From the NCBI RefSeq assembly GCF_028769735.1, contig NC_088177.1:25328099-25392098 (forward strand): DNA of 64,000 nucleotides. The letters run 5' to 3'. Both the position numbers and the translations under genes were made by a program. Positions 50,939-62,815 of this stretch are shown one piece after another (position 1 is the first letter of the stretch; each line of letters opens with the position of its first letter). The notes beneath the pieces were generated by a model. The model was not told the origin of the DNA, searched no databases, and saw only the letters and a program-made list of their open reading frames with translations. The DNA comes from Zonotrichia leucophrys gambelii. Lineage: Eukaryota > Chordata > Aves > Passeriformes > Passerellidae.

Positions 50939-53900
50939 ACTTATTAGGCTATAAAGCTCTAATTACATTATTGGAGCACTTCTCCATAACACTCCCTTAT
51001 TTAGTATTGGATTATTCAGAATTTATTTTTATCCTCTATATTAAGTCCATAGGTGATGCCTCCATAACTCATTCCATGTAAACCACTGACTCCAAGTTAC
51101 AAAAGAGAATTTAAATCTGGTTTAAATTTAAATTTAAAACATGCTTCAGTTTGCACTTAAGATATGTGCTTTTAACATAAATTCTTCAGATGCAAATTCC
51201 CATCTCTTAAAAAAAATTACATTATACAGAACAAAAGCAAGACAGATTCAGAAAAACAATGCCACTAAAATTTATGGCCATAAATTTTGACCCACAGACA
51301 CAGATCAAACATCTGTCCAAAAGCTTAAAATTTGATCAAGCTAAAAGTATCTGAAAAGTGATCATTTACATACAAATGCCAGACAACCTTAGTACCAAGG
51401 AACACCATCATCTCTATTAACTATACACAGTACATAGAGTACTCCTATATTTTGCACACTCTGAAGACTAGTACTGCAGTTCTCATGCTTGATGACCAAA
51501 AACAGACACAAAATCCAAGCACATGATATAACAAATATTAGTTAACATATCTTGTGTAATACTTCTTTTAAAGAAAAAAGTACCTACAAAATTCTTTTGA
51601 GAGCTAAAAAGTTTGATTGTTCTTGACCCGAAATGTAGGTACGTTTGACTTTACTTTCAAAAAAAAAGTCATTTTAATTTTTAAAATAATTAAATTTTAA
51701 TTTAAGATACTTCATTGTTAAGAAGTCATGTCCTATAATAGTCTGTTTCAAGAAGTATATTTGCAAACAGAAAATTGTGCCTAGTCCACATTTCATAAAA
51801 GGTAATCTGCATTTTTCCTAAGTCACTTGTCACATATTTCTTTCTTATAATAATGGCATTATGGCAATGTCTAACCTAAACCTGAAGGCAAACACAAATT
51901 CTCCTTAGGCCAATGAGGAGAGAGGATAAATCATTCTTAATCCTCTGAACACACTAAGGTTAATAAAGTGTTAGCTAAGATATTATAAGAGTCAAGTCAG
52001 TTTTATTTTAAAGAAGCCCTCCAAAATATGTTAGTTTTTCCTAAGCTGAACTTTCCTGTTTCATTTCCACTTCCATCCTACTAGATTCAAGCCAAATGTG
52101 AAGCTTTAAAAACTCTTATTGATATTGGAACACTTTCCCACTTATAAATCTGTTCTTTGCAGAGTCATTGTGATAAGAGGACAAAGCTACCACTGAAGCA
52201 GCCAGAAGTAACAGTGTCACAAGGGAAAGAAAAGAAAAGAACACTCCAAGGCTCTGTAAAAGCAGGCCAAGAGTTTCTATTCATACAAGAAGTCGAACGA
52301 ATGGCAAAATACTGTTCTTCTGAAATGTTCATTCTCAGAAATAGTAATACAATTTAGATACAGGTCTACAGTCTGAGTAATTGGTGGGTAAGTACGGAAA
52401 GACTAGGAATGTGTGCTTACACAGTGTACCAGGTCCAAAGAACATTTCTTTCCCAGAACAGCATCCACCATGCCTAGGAAGCTGATTCATCATGACTTAG
52501 ATGAGTCAGGTTCCCATTACAAAGACACCATGAATCACTCCTGGGCTCTAGGTCACACTCAAAATGCACACACAGCACAGGAAAAACGTTCTTATGCCAT
52601 GAGCAAAGGAAGTCCTTTCAGCATGCAGTCACTATTATATTTCTATTTTTTAAAAAAGCTAAATATAAAAATGGAGAATGAAGAAAAAATTTCAAACATA
52701 CTCAGCAATTCTGACTGTTGCATCAAAAAAGCTAATAATGCAATATCTCTCACTAAAAAACAAAGAGTCCTCTGCAAAGTGAGTAGTTAGCCAGTGAACC
52801 TAACTGTAGTGGCTCAGTGACTCCAGCGTTTGCTCAAATGAGACTACAGTGCCTGCCAAGCAGTGCCATGGACACTTTTCATTAGTTTCCAAAAGGCATA
52901 CTGGAACACTTTCTGTTTCTACTGAACTCATTTAAATATGACATCACCACTTCCTGGCTACATTAAGGTAAATGAAACAGGTATTAATAGGCTATCAATA
53001 CACCAATACCTTAAAAGTGCAAAACTCAAAGCCTTATATCAAGTAGTACCAAATTTTATAATGCTCGCATTCATCAAAAGAACTCAACAATTTCATATGT
53101 TATATCCTATTTTAAGGTCCATACTGTCATTTGGTTGTCCCATTAAGATATTTTGTCTATGCTAACCAGCAAGAAAGACTAATGTTCTGAAGGATATACT
53201 TCCAATTCTCCAAGATCAGAAGAAACAAAATGAAACAACACACTATCTTTAGTAAAAAACAAGTTCTCATTTCATTTCAGGACACACTCCTGCTCTCCTA
53301 AATTTTTACTGCATTCACCCAGCATAGCAGATTCTCACCTTGCACTGGTCTCCTAGCCTAAGTGCCTAACTACAGGATGAGATGAGTCCTGCCACAGAGG
53401 CAAAAGCAAAGTGCAGAGGTTGTGCCTGTAGACTTCCTGAACATACTACAAGTAGAAACAGAAGGAAAACCATAGCTCTTGCTCACAGTGTTGCAGAGCA
53501 GCAAACTACACCAGCAAATGATATTTTCATCCTTCTAGACTATCTTCCCTTCTGAAACAAGGAAGTCAGCTCAGTGTGGGGTATTCCAAACAGTCTCCTC
53601 AGCAACTACCCCAAGGTGATGCAGGACTTGGAGGTGTTACCACAGCAGGCAGGAATCAGATCTGTTTAGACAGGAGACAGCAGACTATTGCTTCCCAGGC
53701 TGTAGATGCACCTGGACCCTCACTGCAGAGCAGCAGCACAATGCAATGAAGAAGAGGAGAACTGGCAGGTTCAGTAGTACTGCTTTTCTCAAAACTAGGA
53801 AGGCCGTTATTTAAGAAGAGAAAGAAGAACTATGACTCAGAAACTAAATTAAAACCACAGAGAAGTTTGACTGTGGATGAAGTGTAAATCAGAAAAAAAA

Positions 53901-56900
53901 AAAATAAAGAAAATATTTCTCAAACATATTTTGCTGCTGAAAAGCTAGGTTTGGCAGAAAAGCTGCAACTATTTTGTGACAGTATTGTTCTCCTCCTTGT
54001 AGAATTATTTTTGAAACTACATACTAATGCCAGATAATGTTACACCAAGAGCAATATGTTTCCTTACAGTGTGCCTGCTCCTCCTTCAGACTATACTAAA
54101 CACTTGGCTAACTCAGCTGCAAAATGGATAACCATGGCCTTAGCCAGAAAAATCATACTTACATAATGCAGGTTTCTCCCAGTACTCACTGTTGTTCAGT
54201 AGGAAAAATCCTATTCTATCACTACTAAAGGCAGCTGTGTTAAATATTATTTACTTTTCAGCTGTTAAAATAAAAAAATAAAAAAACACAAAATGTAAAG
54301 AGGTGCTTTACATTATCATAAATCAAAGGTCTTTCAGTTATGATTCAGAGAGTGGGTACTGGGAAATGCAGTTAATGTTAACGTTGAAGGTCAGAACAAT
54401 GTGCTTGTGCCATAAACACTTCTATATTTAAGCAAGTACAGGTAAACAAGAATTTCTAACATTATCTGTCATATATTATATTAATACGTAGCATTAAATG
54501 TTACATATCACAGTAAAGGGGTTGGATTGAGTTTACATCATGTGGAAAGTTAAGAAGTACTTTTTCCTCTTTCCAAGCTACTCTCTCTCTTTACTTCCAA
54601 GAGTAAACAGATATAAAATCCAACTCTTAACTAGCTGGTGGCCAAGTGCTATTATTCCTGTATTAGTTTCCACCTTAGGTTGTGCAGCAGCTTCATTTCA
54701 ATCTCAAACTCTGCTTTGTTACTAGTCAGCAACACTGTTCTTTTAATGATTAACTGAATAAATTAGCTCCAGAGTCAGAGCTGAACATTGTAGAACAAGA
54801 TCCTATCACAATGGCTATATTTTAAACTATTAAACAGTTACAGCTGTGGTGAACAATGGTTAAGAGATAAAAGTGCACATAGTGTTTTCCTCTTAAATTG
54901 AAAAAGAACAAAACCCAAAACTTAAGAAGCTTTAAACAGCTTTGCTACTTAAAAACCAATCTTCTAGGGAAGAGGCAGTAAGAGATTAAAGCATACCTAA
55001 AAATCCACATAACAACTCTAAGGATAATAATTTGCTAATATACACTCCAGTTTCTTAAGGGTACCTTGATACACACATTCATTGACATAAGAGCCCAAAT
55101 AAGACCAGCCTGCACCAAAACAGGATTCACCAAGCAGCTTTTGCAAACAGAATAAATATACCCGGCTATCTAACATGAAACCTTTGATACACTATTGCAA
55201 AAAAAAAAAAAAAATAGGCAATGCAGCTTTGCAAATATGCTAAAGTAACTGTGCTCATCAACAAGCTATTTACTGATGACCTACATTTCCTTGTGTCTGT
55301 TCTGTACAACACAAGCACAGTCCCCGATTCCTAGGTGTCAGGATAATGCAGTTTATAAAAGAACTTAATTACTCCAAAGGAAGCAGACTTTTCTTGGATG
55401 GCTTGTCTTTCCGTTAATCATGGTACAGAGCTGAAACCTGAAGATTCAGCTAGAATTCTGTTAGTCAATTTAGCTTCATATACATCCCAAGCAGCTTTCC
55501 ACTGAAGGGCTGGATGCTCAAACTATCCAGCAGAAGTTACCACTTGGCAGCCAGCTCCTGCCTTCACACTCTGCCACATAGTGGGTGCCTCCCAGCTCCT
55601 CCCCAGCCTCCTTGCAATCCAAAACACGCTGCTGAGAGTACACAGCCTGGCAGTGATATTCAGCCTAAGTGAGACAGCTCGGCAGCTAGAGACACTAAAT
55701 GCTAATTCAATGCCTTTTTCTCTCCTCTTCATGAATAGCTCCAAGATGCTGCACCTTCTGTCCTTGCCAATTGTATCACTGGAGCAAAAAGGTGGCAGCC
55801 TCTCTCTGAACTGGTATCATTGCTGCATACTCGACTCTATCATTTGGTATGCTTCACACACTGTTCTGTGATCTGGCAACAATCCTGAGTGCAAGCTAAT
55901 TTACACCTTCAGTATAATGGCTTTTGTATCTTCTGCAATGCTGGAATATATTACATGCAGCTGAAACAGAAGTCCAGCAAGTCACTGTCTGCCATCACCT
56001 TGTAAAAAGAACAAAAAACAGCGGAGAGAAAGAGATCATTCACATTTTTACATAGCTGGTTTTGTTTCCAGTCCTTCCTGAGCCCATGAAAGTGTCCTCT
56101 GCTGTTAACTACTTCTCTCCTGCATACCCCTGGAAACAATCTAGAAAAAGGTACATATACCAGAGACACAAGAGATGCAGCATTTCAGTTATAGAAAAAT
56201 GTGTCTGAGTATTAAAAGTCTTCCCTGTTTAGAAAGAATTTGCACTTGTCCTACTAAAAAAATCCATCTTTAAGTACTGTCACTCCAGAGACACAAAGTG
56301 CATTGAGAGGGATTTAGGAGCCTAGTGTTGAAATCTTCAAATCAACCCTTACAGCTCAAACCCACGTTTCCAAGTCAGAGGGACAATTGTGGCGGGGGGG
56401 GGGGAAGGCCCTTTTCCTCCACTTCAAAAACATTGCAACACATTTCTCAAACCTAAGTCCTATGCCTCAAGCCACGCAACTGTCTCACTCTGCTTCCTGA
56501 ACACACCTTAAGATTTACGTAACTCTGTGCGTGCCAACTGCACACAGAAATGCACTACTTAAGGGCACCCAGACTGTCATTTCACTATTAAGCCACTCTG
56601 CTGTATGCACAGTTTACCACAAGTACACTTATGCCAGCACAGGAAGGGGTCAGTACAGCAGACAGAAAGAGCAACCAGGAGAGCAAGACCACCTCGCTCA
56701 GACACAGTGCTAGCCTCTGCCAGGTCAATGTGACCATGAATCTGAGGTGTTTGTGTGCAAGCATGAACTTCATCTCACATAATTTGACTTCTTTTAGGGA
56801 TTTATTAAAACTTTCTTAATATGCCCAACCACAGGTTCTGGGGAAAGTTTAGAGGTGAAAATGTGACTGCACCCAGAAAATGTGACTGCAGCCAACTTGT

Positions 56901-57950
56901 GAGAGACTTCAAGTGCCCCTGGGTCTGGTACTCAGGTATATGAGAAGCACGACATGAAGTGGAAATAAGCCACACAAGGCCAGAGAAGTAGATGGGCTAT
57001 TTAAGGGTAAGCAGCAGTGATGCTGGAAGAGTTAGTGGTCACTAGAGACAGCTCAAGCTGAGCACGTGGGCTATGTTCTGGGCTCACTTGCCTTTCCCTC
57101 CCTCACCCCACCTTGCACAGGAATGCTCAGCACTAGTTCATTACTGATTCAAAGGACAGGGATGACTTTACTGTTGCTTAGGCAGATTTGCCCTTTGCAG
57201 CACAAACACAGGACTAAGATGTCTGGGGGATCACAGCCAGCTTCGGGATATGAGGGAGTGTCTTTGCACCACTAAGCCGTGGAAAACTAAAAAGGAGGAG
57301 AAACACTACCTCTAGTGTGTCCATGAGTCCAAATCCCCACCCACACAGCAGACTATCTGGACTCAGTAACTCTAATTATTGGGTTTTAAGAGCAACAGGC
57401 ATACTTCTTCCTGCAAAGGGAACATCCTGCCTGCTCTTGATTTCCAGGGTCCCAGCTGGCTTTACTTGTTCTGAATGGCACAGGCAAGGCACACTGACTG
57501 CAGTTTTTACATACTGAGGCTGTCTATACCATGACAAACTTTTAAAAATGTACACATATAAAACCATTCCCAAACACTAAAAATATCAGTTCTTTACCAT
57601 ATTCAGCTCCATCTGCCTCCTCTGTTCCTGAAAAAACTGGCAGTCCCTGCAACAGAGCAGCAGTTTCCACAAGAAATTTGACCTCACTGGGCCAGCTATT
57701 CATTCCTGCAAACTCACACTGATCAAACCTAGTGTAGCCAAGGATAAGCACATACAGTTGCACAGCAACACTGCAGAAAGATGAGCCAAATTCACAGGGC
57801 TATGGGTTCCTAACTTTGTTAAAGAACATTAATTTTTTAATGCTGTACTGCTTAAGTGATAGTGCTCAAATAACAACAACACGAAACAAATAGTTTCATT
57901 CTTCAGAATGAACACAGCAAGAAACAGTATGTAAATTAAATTCTCCAACT
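50939..57950. other. Unique A+T-rich non-coding sequence
   Basis: I recognise no gene or transposon. There is a palindromic (TTTAAA)3 run at about 51120-51137, an A12 tract at 53893-53904, an A17 tract at 55199-55215 and an 11-G run at 56394-56404. The longest frame is 125 codons at 52413-52790 (+), without a recognisable domain. G+C-richer patches at 53560-53760 and 55500-55700 carry no CpG cluster. Confidence 0.5.
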
Positions 57951-57959
57951 GACAGTGGT

Positions 57960-58150
57960 AAGTCACTAATCCAGCTCTTTGAACCCCAAAAGAGAGCTGC
58001 AGCTAATTAAAATAATCTCCAATTACTGGATTCTATTAAAGGTCTACATTTACCAGGAATCTCGGTGATAGCTGGCTCTGTACTGGTCATCTGTCATATT
58101 CCAGGAAGATTTTCAGTAATTTCCTGGTAAATACACTCTGCCTATTGACT
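57960..58150. promoter_or_regulatory. Possible conserved non-coding element (homeodomain-type cores)
   Basis: TAATCC at 57967-57972, TAATTA at 58004-58009, TAATC at 58013-58017 and AATTA at 58021-58025 cluster within about 60 bases, followed by repeat-free balanced sequence with no ORF. This is typical of developmental enhancers, but the call rests on appearance alone. Confidence 0.22.
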
Positions 58151-60416
58151 GTGCAGGAAGATATCACATTTTAACAGGAAGCCTTGCTGTGCTGTCATGC
58201 TCTTTTTTTAATTCTTTTTTTTTAAAGCATATAATTGCCAAATATAAAAATATTTGGTAGTGAGTGATCTCAAAGAAAGCAAGCTTTTTTTCTTCTTTTT
58301 GTTTTTAAATAGCAATATTTTTGATACCATCCTCCAATTAAAATGTGACTCCCTAACTTTCCTATTGCTATTAATGCTTACACTAGTCCTAAGATTCCTT
58401 CTAATTAGAGTTCATTACACCTTTTGTCAGTTTTGTTTGCTAAGTAGGTTGGTAGCTAGACTAAGTGAAATGAAAAATAAAAATATTAAAAAGTCACTGG
58501 ACTGAACTGGCTGAAATTCCATTACACAACTCTTCCAGCCTACAAGATTTCAGTACTTGGCTCCACAGTTACATTTTTGTTTACAGCACAGACATCCTGG
58601 GATTCTCCTCCCTAACCCCATGTGAGTCCAGGTGCTGGTATGTGGGACAAGACAGAGCCTGCCAGTGGTTAAGCCTGAAAGGCAAGATTGAGCTTGAATG
58701 AGTCTGCCTTGGAGTCAGCCCCAACATGCTCCAAGACCCTGTGAGTGTGGAATACACAGCTCCTGTTTCCATGACTCTGTGCTTCACCCACTACTCCGGG
58801 ATAGGCTCTCTGAGTAACACAAGGGCAGTAGGATGGACAGATGGACAGCACATCCAAACTAGATACGGATGAGGAGAAAGATGAAGAGGTGCTGCAACAC
58901 CAACGGGATGTCTGTACTTCAGTCAGAGCTGGCAAAGTAGTTCAAAAACTGTGCTCTGGGAACAATTAGCTTACTAGACCTATGGTTCAGATTGTCAGTG
59001 GTGGTGGTGGAGTAGAATAAAAGCAAAGCTAGGAAAAAATCAGGCATTTCCATACAAGTAGGAAAGGGCAACATGTTAGCAAATACGTAAAAGGGTAGCT
59101 TTGGGTAATCAGGCAATACAGGTATTTCCAAGTTCTTTTCTTTCACAGCCTCAGGAAAGGGGCTAGAGCTCCCACATTGACCCTACTCCACAAATCAGAA
59201 CAATCACAAAGACACAGGGGAAGCCATGGTGTTTACAATCTCTATATTGTACCCCAAATCTACAGTCATGCTCCTGAATGGTCAATGATACCCTGAAATG
59301 GCCAAGAATCTGGCCCATAAAAATCAACAGGGAAAGCTGTCATGCATGGCAATCCAAGAAACCACTAAAGAAACTACTATGTAACTCACCCAAATATCAA
59401 GGGAAAATGTTTCCTAAAAATTAAACGGGAACACTTCTTCAGAAATATATCTGGCATTTCCTGCCCTGCCCCAGAGGACATACTTCTCCTTGAGATATGT
59501 GTAATTTTGAATTAGCCAAGTCTCTAATTAATCTGCTGTGCACAATTTATCAACTCTGGTGTTTTTTGAGGCATAAAATTATTGGGAGTTAACAGCAAGG
59601 GTGTTTGAGTTTCATTGCACTTATGACATACTTCAGCATTGCAGGCCCCATGTTTTGGTAGTCTCATGTTGCTGCTCTTCACTGTCTTCCAAGAGCTTTG
59701 CTCCCCAGTAGTCCTGGCCTGACAAACAGCCCCTTCCTCTCCACCTAATGTGTCACAGTGGAGCTTAGATTATCAATCCTTTATCTTGTTCTGAGGTGCA
59801 ACTTCCCTCCTCAAAAAAAAAGCTCCTCTTAAACAAAAACAATAACACCTTAATCACATAAAAAGGATGTTTGAGATTAATATACATTTTACAATGTAGA
59901 TTGTTGCATTCTTGCAACATAAGCCACTTCTCAGAATCTTCTGTGTTGCATCCATATGTGGGATGTTCAGTACAACAGCCTCATTGTAATCGCACAACTT
60001 TGGCCTTGTGTTGGAAAAAAATGAAGAGAGCTTCCAGAATTGCAGAAAGATCAAAGGTTGAAGCCAGGCATTAATGACCTAACAGGCAGAGGTCTAAAAG
60101 TCAGCAAACCCCCTAACCCTTGAGCACAGCTCTTAGTTTACTTGCTGTTGTTTTCAGATTACTGCAGCTTCTTTGTTTCTTCTCAGTTCTCATTCCACAT
60201 TTTTGTAGCAGATTACAGATTCCTTTGTTTGCTTAAAGTGTAAAAATTAGGATCCTAGAATTTTATTTCTTCGCACTTGTTGCTCTTTGTAGTCATGCAG
60301 TGACTTCATCTGAGGCTTCCAAAATAAAATCTGGAACTGGTGTTACAGACAACAGCTGTGGTTGACAGACACTACTACCAGCACCTCAGTCAGCCTTGAA
60401 AGCAAGCTTATTGATT
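58151..60416. other. Unique non-coding sequence
   Basis: No recognised gene or repeat. A G+C-richer patch at 58590-58930 is open on the minus strand for 88 codons, with no domain I can name. The stretch 59490-59640 has a texture similar to the possible regulatory elements noted elsewhere. Confidence 0.5.
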
Positions 60417-60422
60417 GCTGAG
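60417..60422. repeat. Left target-site duplication of LTR (GCTGAG)
   Basis: GCTGAG precedes the LTR and is repeated exactly at 61043-61048. The 6-bp length matches the other copy of this family at 20 kb. Confidence 0.9.
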
Positions 60423-60533
60423 TGTCCGGTTTATCTCGGCTGTTTGAGGGGCCTGGAAGGCCCGGGGTGGCCTTGGGGCAGCCCGCGTATCGAAAGACGA
60501 GAAGAGGCTTCAGTTCTTCTTTTGGTTTTTATG

Positions 60534-60539
60534 TTTATT
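60534..60539 (-). terminator. LTR polyadenylation signal AATAAA
   Basis: TTTATT on the plus strand is the AATAAA of the inverted LTR, at the same relative place as in the 20-kb copy. Confidence 0.7.
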
Positions 60540-60635
60540 AATTGTTTATCTAAAAGATGTTCTTTCAGCCGAACAAAGATCTGCTCAGCAGTCAGCCATG
60601 GGCACACTGTGCCGTCCCCCTGACCGCCACGTATC

Positions 60636-60641
60636 TTTATA
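60636..60641 (-). promoter_or_regulatory. LTR TATA box
   Basis: TATAAA on the minus strand lies about 100 bases before the polyadenylation signal, as in retroviral LTRs. It predicts transcription leftward, starting near 60,610. Activity is unproven. Confidence 0.65.
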
Positions 60642-60749
60642 CCCCTTGCTACGTATACAATATTTATCATTTTTCCCCAATACCATCTATTGTTATAACT
60701 CGGTGTACTCTTAGTAATAACCAATCCAAAGGTGCCACCGTGGCCAAAG

Positions 60750-60808
60750 AAGATGGAGGAGAGGAGGAAGAAGAAGGAGGGTAGGACACACCCCAATTCC
60801 TCCATCTT
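60750..60808 (-). other. Inverted repeat (hairpin) in LTR U3, second copy
   Basis: AAGATGGAGGA at 60750-60760 pairs with TCCTCCATCTT at 60798-60808. It is the counterpart of the stem in the 20-kb LTR, and both arms are unchanged. Confidence 0.75.
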
Positions 60809-61042
60809 ACTCCTCTAAACCCCCTGTACATAAATCCTAAACCCTGTCTCTCACCCTCTAATTAGCTAATCTTTCCACCCTTCACCCCGGTGAGGCCCTC
60901 TTATCTTCATAAAGGTGTCGTCTCCCGTGTAGGGTCAAAGTCCTGCCACCAGACACTTCTGGCAACATTCCAGGACTCCCGGGCCCCCCAAGGGTGGTCT
61001 CGGGGGCCCGGCATCCCAGGACTCAAATCCTGAGATCCCACA

Positions 61043-61048
61043 GCTGAG
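61043..61048. repeat. Right target-site duplication of LTR (GCTGAG)
   Basis: An exact repeat of 60417-60422, directly after the LTR terminus. Confidence 0.9.
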
Positions 61049-62711
61049 TACTGCTTATCAGCTTCAATAGTTACTGACTGGCAGTAACAAAATAAATAAA
61101 AAACAAATCAGCAAAGTCTTAGCATCCAAACAAAGAAACAACTGTCCTCAAAAGTCTCCTGTGCAGTTAAACTGAAGTGTTCATAGAACACATAAATATA
61201 CAAATAGTAAATATAGCAAATATACATACTCCCCCTAAGCTGTAAAGGAAATAGGAAGCTATTATTTTCTGCTGCAGAGCTTTCTCTGTAATACGAATAT
61301 GTTGGCATTCCTTGCCTAAGATAAAATGTGTTAATGCTCACTGAGAAGAAGAATTGTGGGGTTTTTACCTGAAAATAAAGTTGTCATGGTGTCTAGTTGT
61401 TCTTTGGGTAACATTAGAGTGTTTGAATGACTTGTAAGTTTCCTTAACGCTCCAGATTATTTTGTAAAACAGACTCCTGATTTTCCAGACAAAATAAAGT
61501 GGTTTTACTGCTTTTAAGTTTTTTGCTTTTAAGCTGAAGTCATTAATTATTTTCTTGCCAGCTTTAAGTCAAGACACTGGTTTAACTATGCAGACACATA
61601 CTGCAATCTCTTTGATTCCATTGCAATAACTAAGGTGTATTTGAAGTAAACCTATCATTGAAAGGCATAAGAAAAAGGGGAAAACTGCTATACACCTATA
61701 TAATAGAGAAGAAGCTACTTAATTTTAAATAAGAGACTTCTTTTGAATTAAAATATTTGTTAAAACTGTCTCCCTCCAATCTTGATCAAACACATTTCAG
61801 AGGTACAAATCCAAGCAATCTGGAAACTACTTGAACATACCAAGTAAGAATGATAAAACTACTTTATTAGTTCTCAGATAGCTAAGTAAAAACACATTTA
61901 GAAAATTTCTACTCACTGTGGCTTGTGCTCAGTCAAAACTGGCAGTAGCTAAATAGAGCAAGTATTAGTGAAAGTACTCAGGTTCAACAACTAAACCAAT
62001 ATTACAGAAATGGTCAATATTACAGAAAGGAACACAAGGAAGAAGTTAAACACACAGCCATCCACTCACACACATCATCTCTTTGATGACTTAGCCAGTG
62101 CTTAGCACGTCATTTATGATAAATAGAGTATAATCTTGATGCATAATGGCGTAGCCTGTTATTTCTCTAAGCCTTCTCCTCTCACAAGTTTTACACAAGC
62201 ATGAAGCAGTATTGTGGAAAGCATGCTGGCAGCAATACAAAGATCTCACTGATGTGAAAGGCAAAGCCTTTGTTATAAGCTGGGTGGTCAGATTGCCAAG
62301 TAATGCTGTTTGCTACTGCTATGCATTACTAAACACTGTTCCTCTGTGTGTGATCTTTAATGTTAATCCCTTGTTTGATGAAGCAATATGTAATAACAAT
62401 AGAATATTTTAATGAAGTAATCTATAAATTGATAGGTATGCTCTATCCTAAGAAAAATATGTAATGTGTAATTTCTACAGAAACACAGTTCCCAGTTGGT
62501 GATATTCAATGGTAGAGATATGAAACAAGTGGAACTGCTAGAACCTATCAAATCAAAACAATTTTCAAATCAGGCAGGGTCCAGATCTCTGCTTGGCAAC
62601 ACACTGGTAGACATCACACTAGAGATCTGTGACAGTGCATTGCTCTTGCTTTAATTTTACTGTACCTCAGAAGAGGTCACAGCATTATGAAGCTACTGGA
62701 GATCAGCCACA
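61049..62711. other. Unique A+T-rich non-coding sequence
   Basis: No gene or repeat is recognised. The stretch 61395-61600 is repeat-free with several ATTA cores, similar in texture to the possible regulatory elements. Frames are 77 codons or shorter. Confidence 0.5.
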
Positions 62712-62815
62712 AATCATAGAAGGAATCTCAAAGACCATCTAGCTCCAACTCCTCTGCCACAGGCAGGGACACATTCCACTAGACCAGTTTTCTTCATCTC
62801 CTTTCACCCACCCCT
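62712..62815 (-). mobile_element. CR1 LINE 3' end, short
   Basis: AATCATAGAAGGAATCTCAA, then GACCATCTAGCTCCAACTCC, GCCACAGGCAGGGACAC and CACTAGACCAGTTTTCTTCA reproduce the antisense last 100 bases of avian CR1. The match stops after about 62815, so the insertion is strongly 5'-truncated. Confidence 0.88.

Larger units (their letters stand above)
60423..61042 (-). mobile_element. Solo LTR, same family as 20004-20600, inverted
   Basis: A 620-bp minus-strand LTR. Its sense strand starts TGTGGGATCTCAGG at 61042 and ends in the CCGGACA terminus at 60423. It is flanked by perfect GCTGAG duplications. The sense order is the same as in the first copy: CCAAT box (antisense ATTGG on the sense strand, plus-strand CCAAT 60721-60725), a good TATAAA (plus-strand TTTATA 60636-60641) and AATAAA (plus-strand TTTATT 60534-60539). 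It is G+C-richer than the 20-kb copy, and its TATA box is better preserved. No internal viral sequence adjoins it. Short open frames across it are not genes. Confidence 0.93.
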
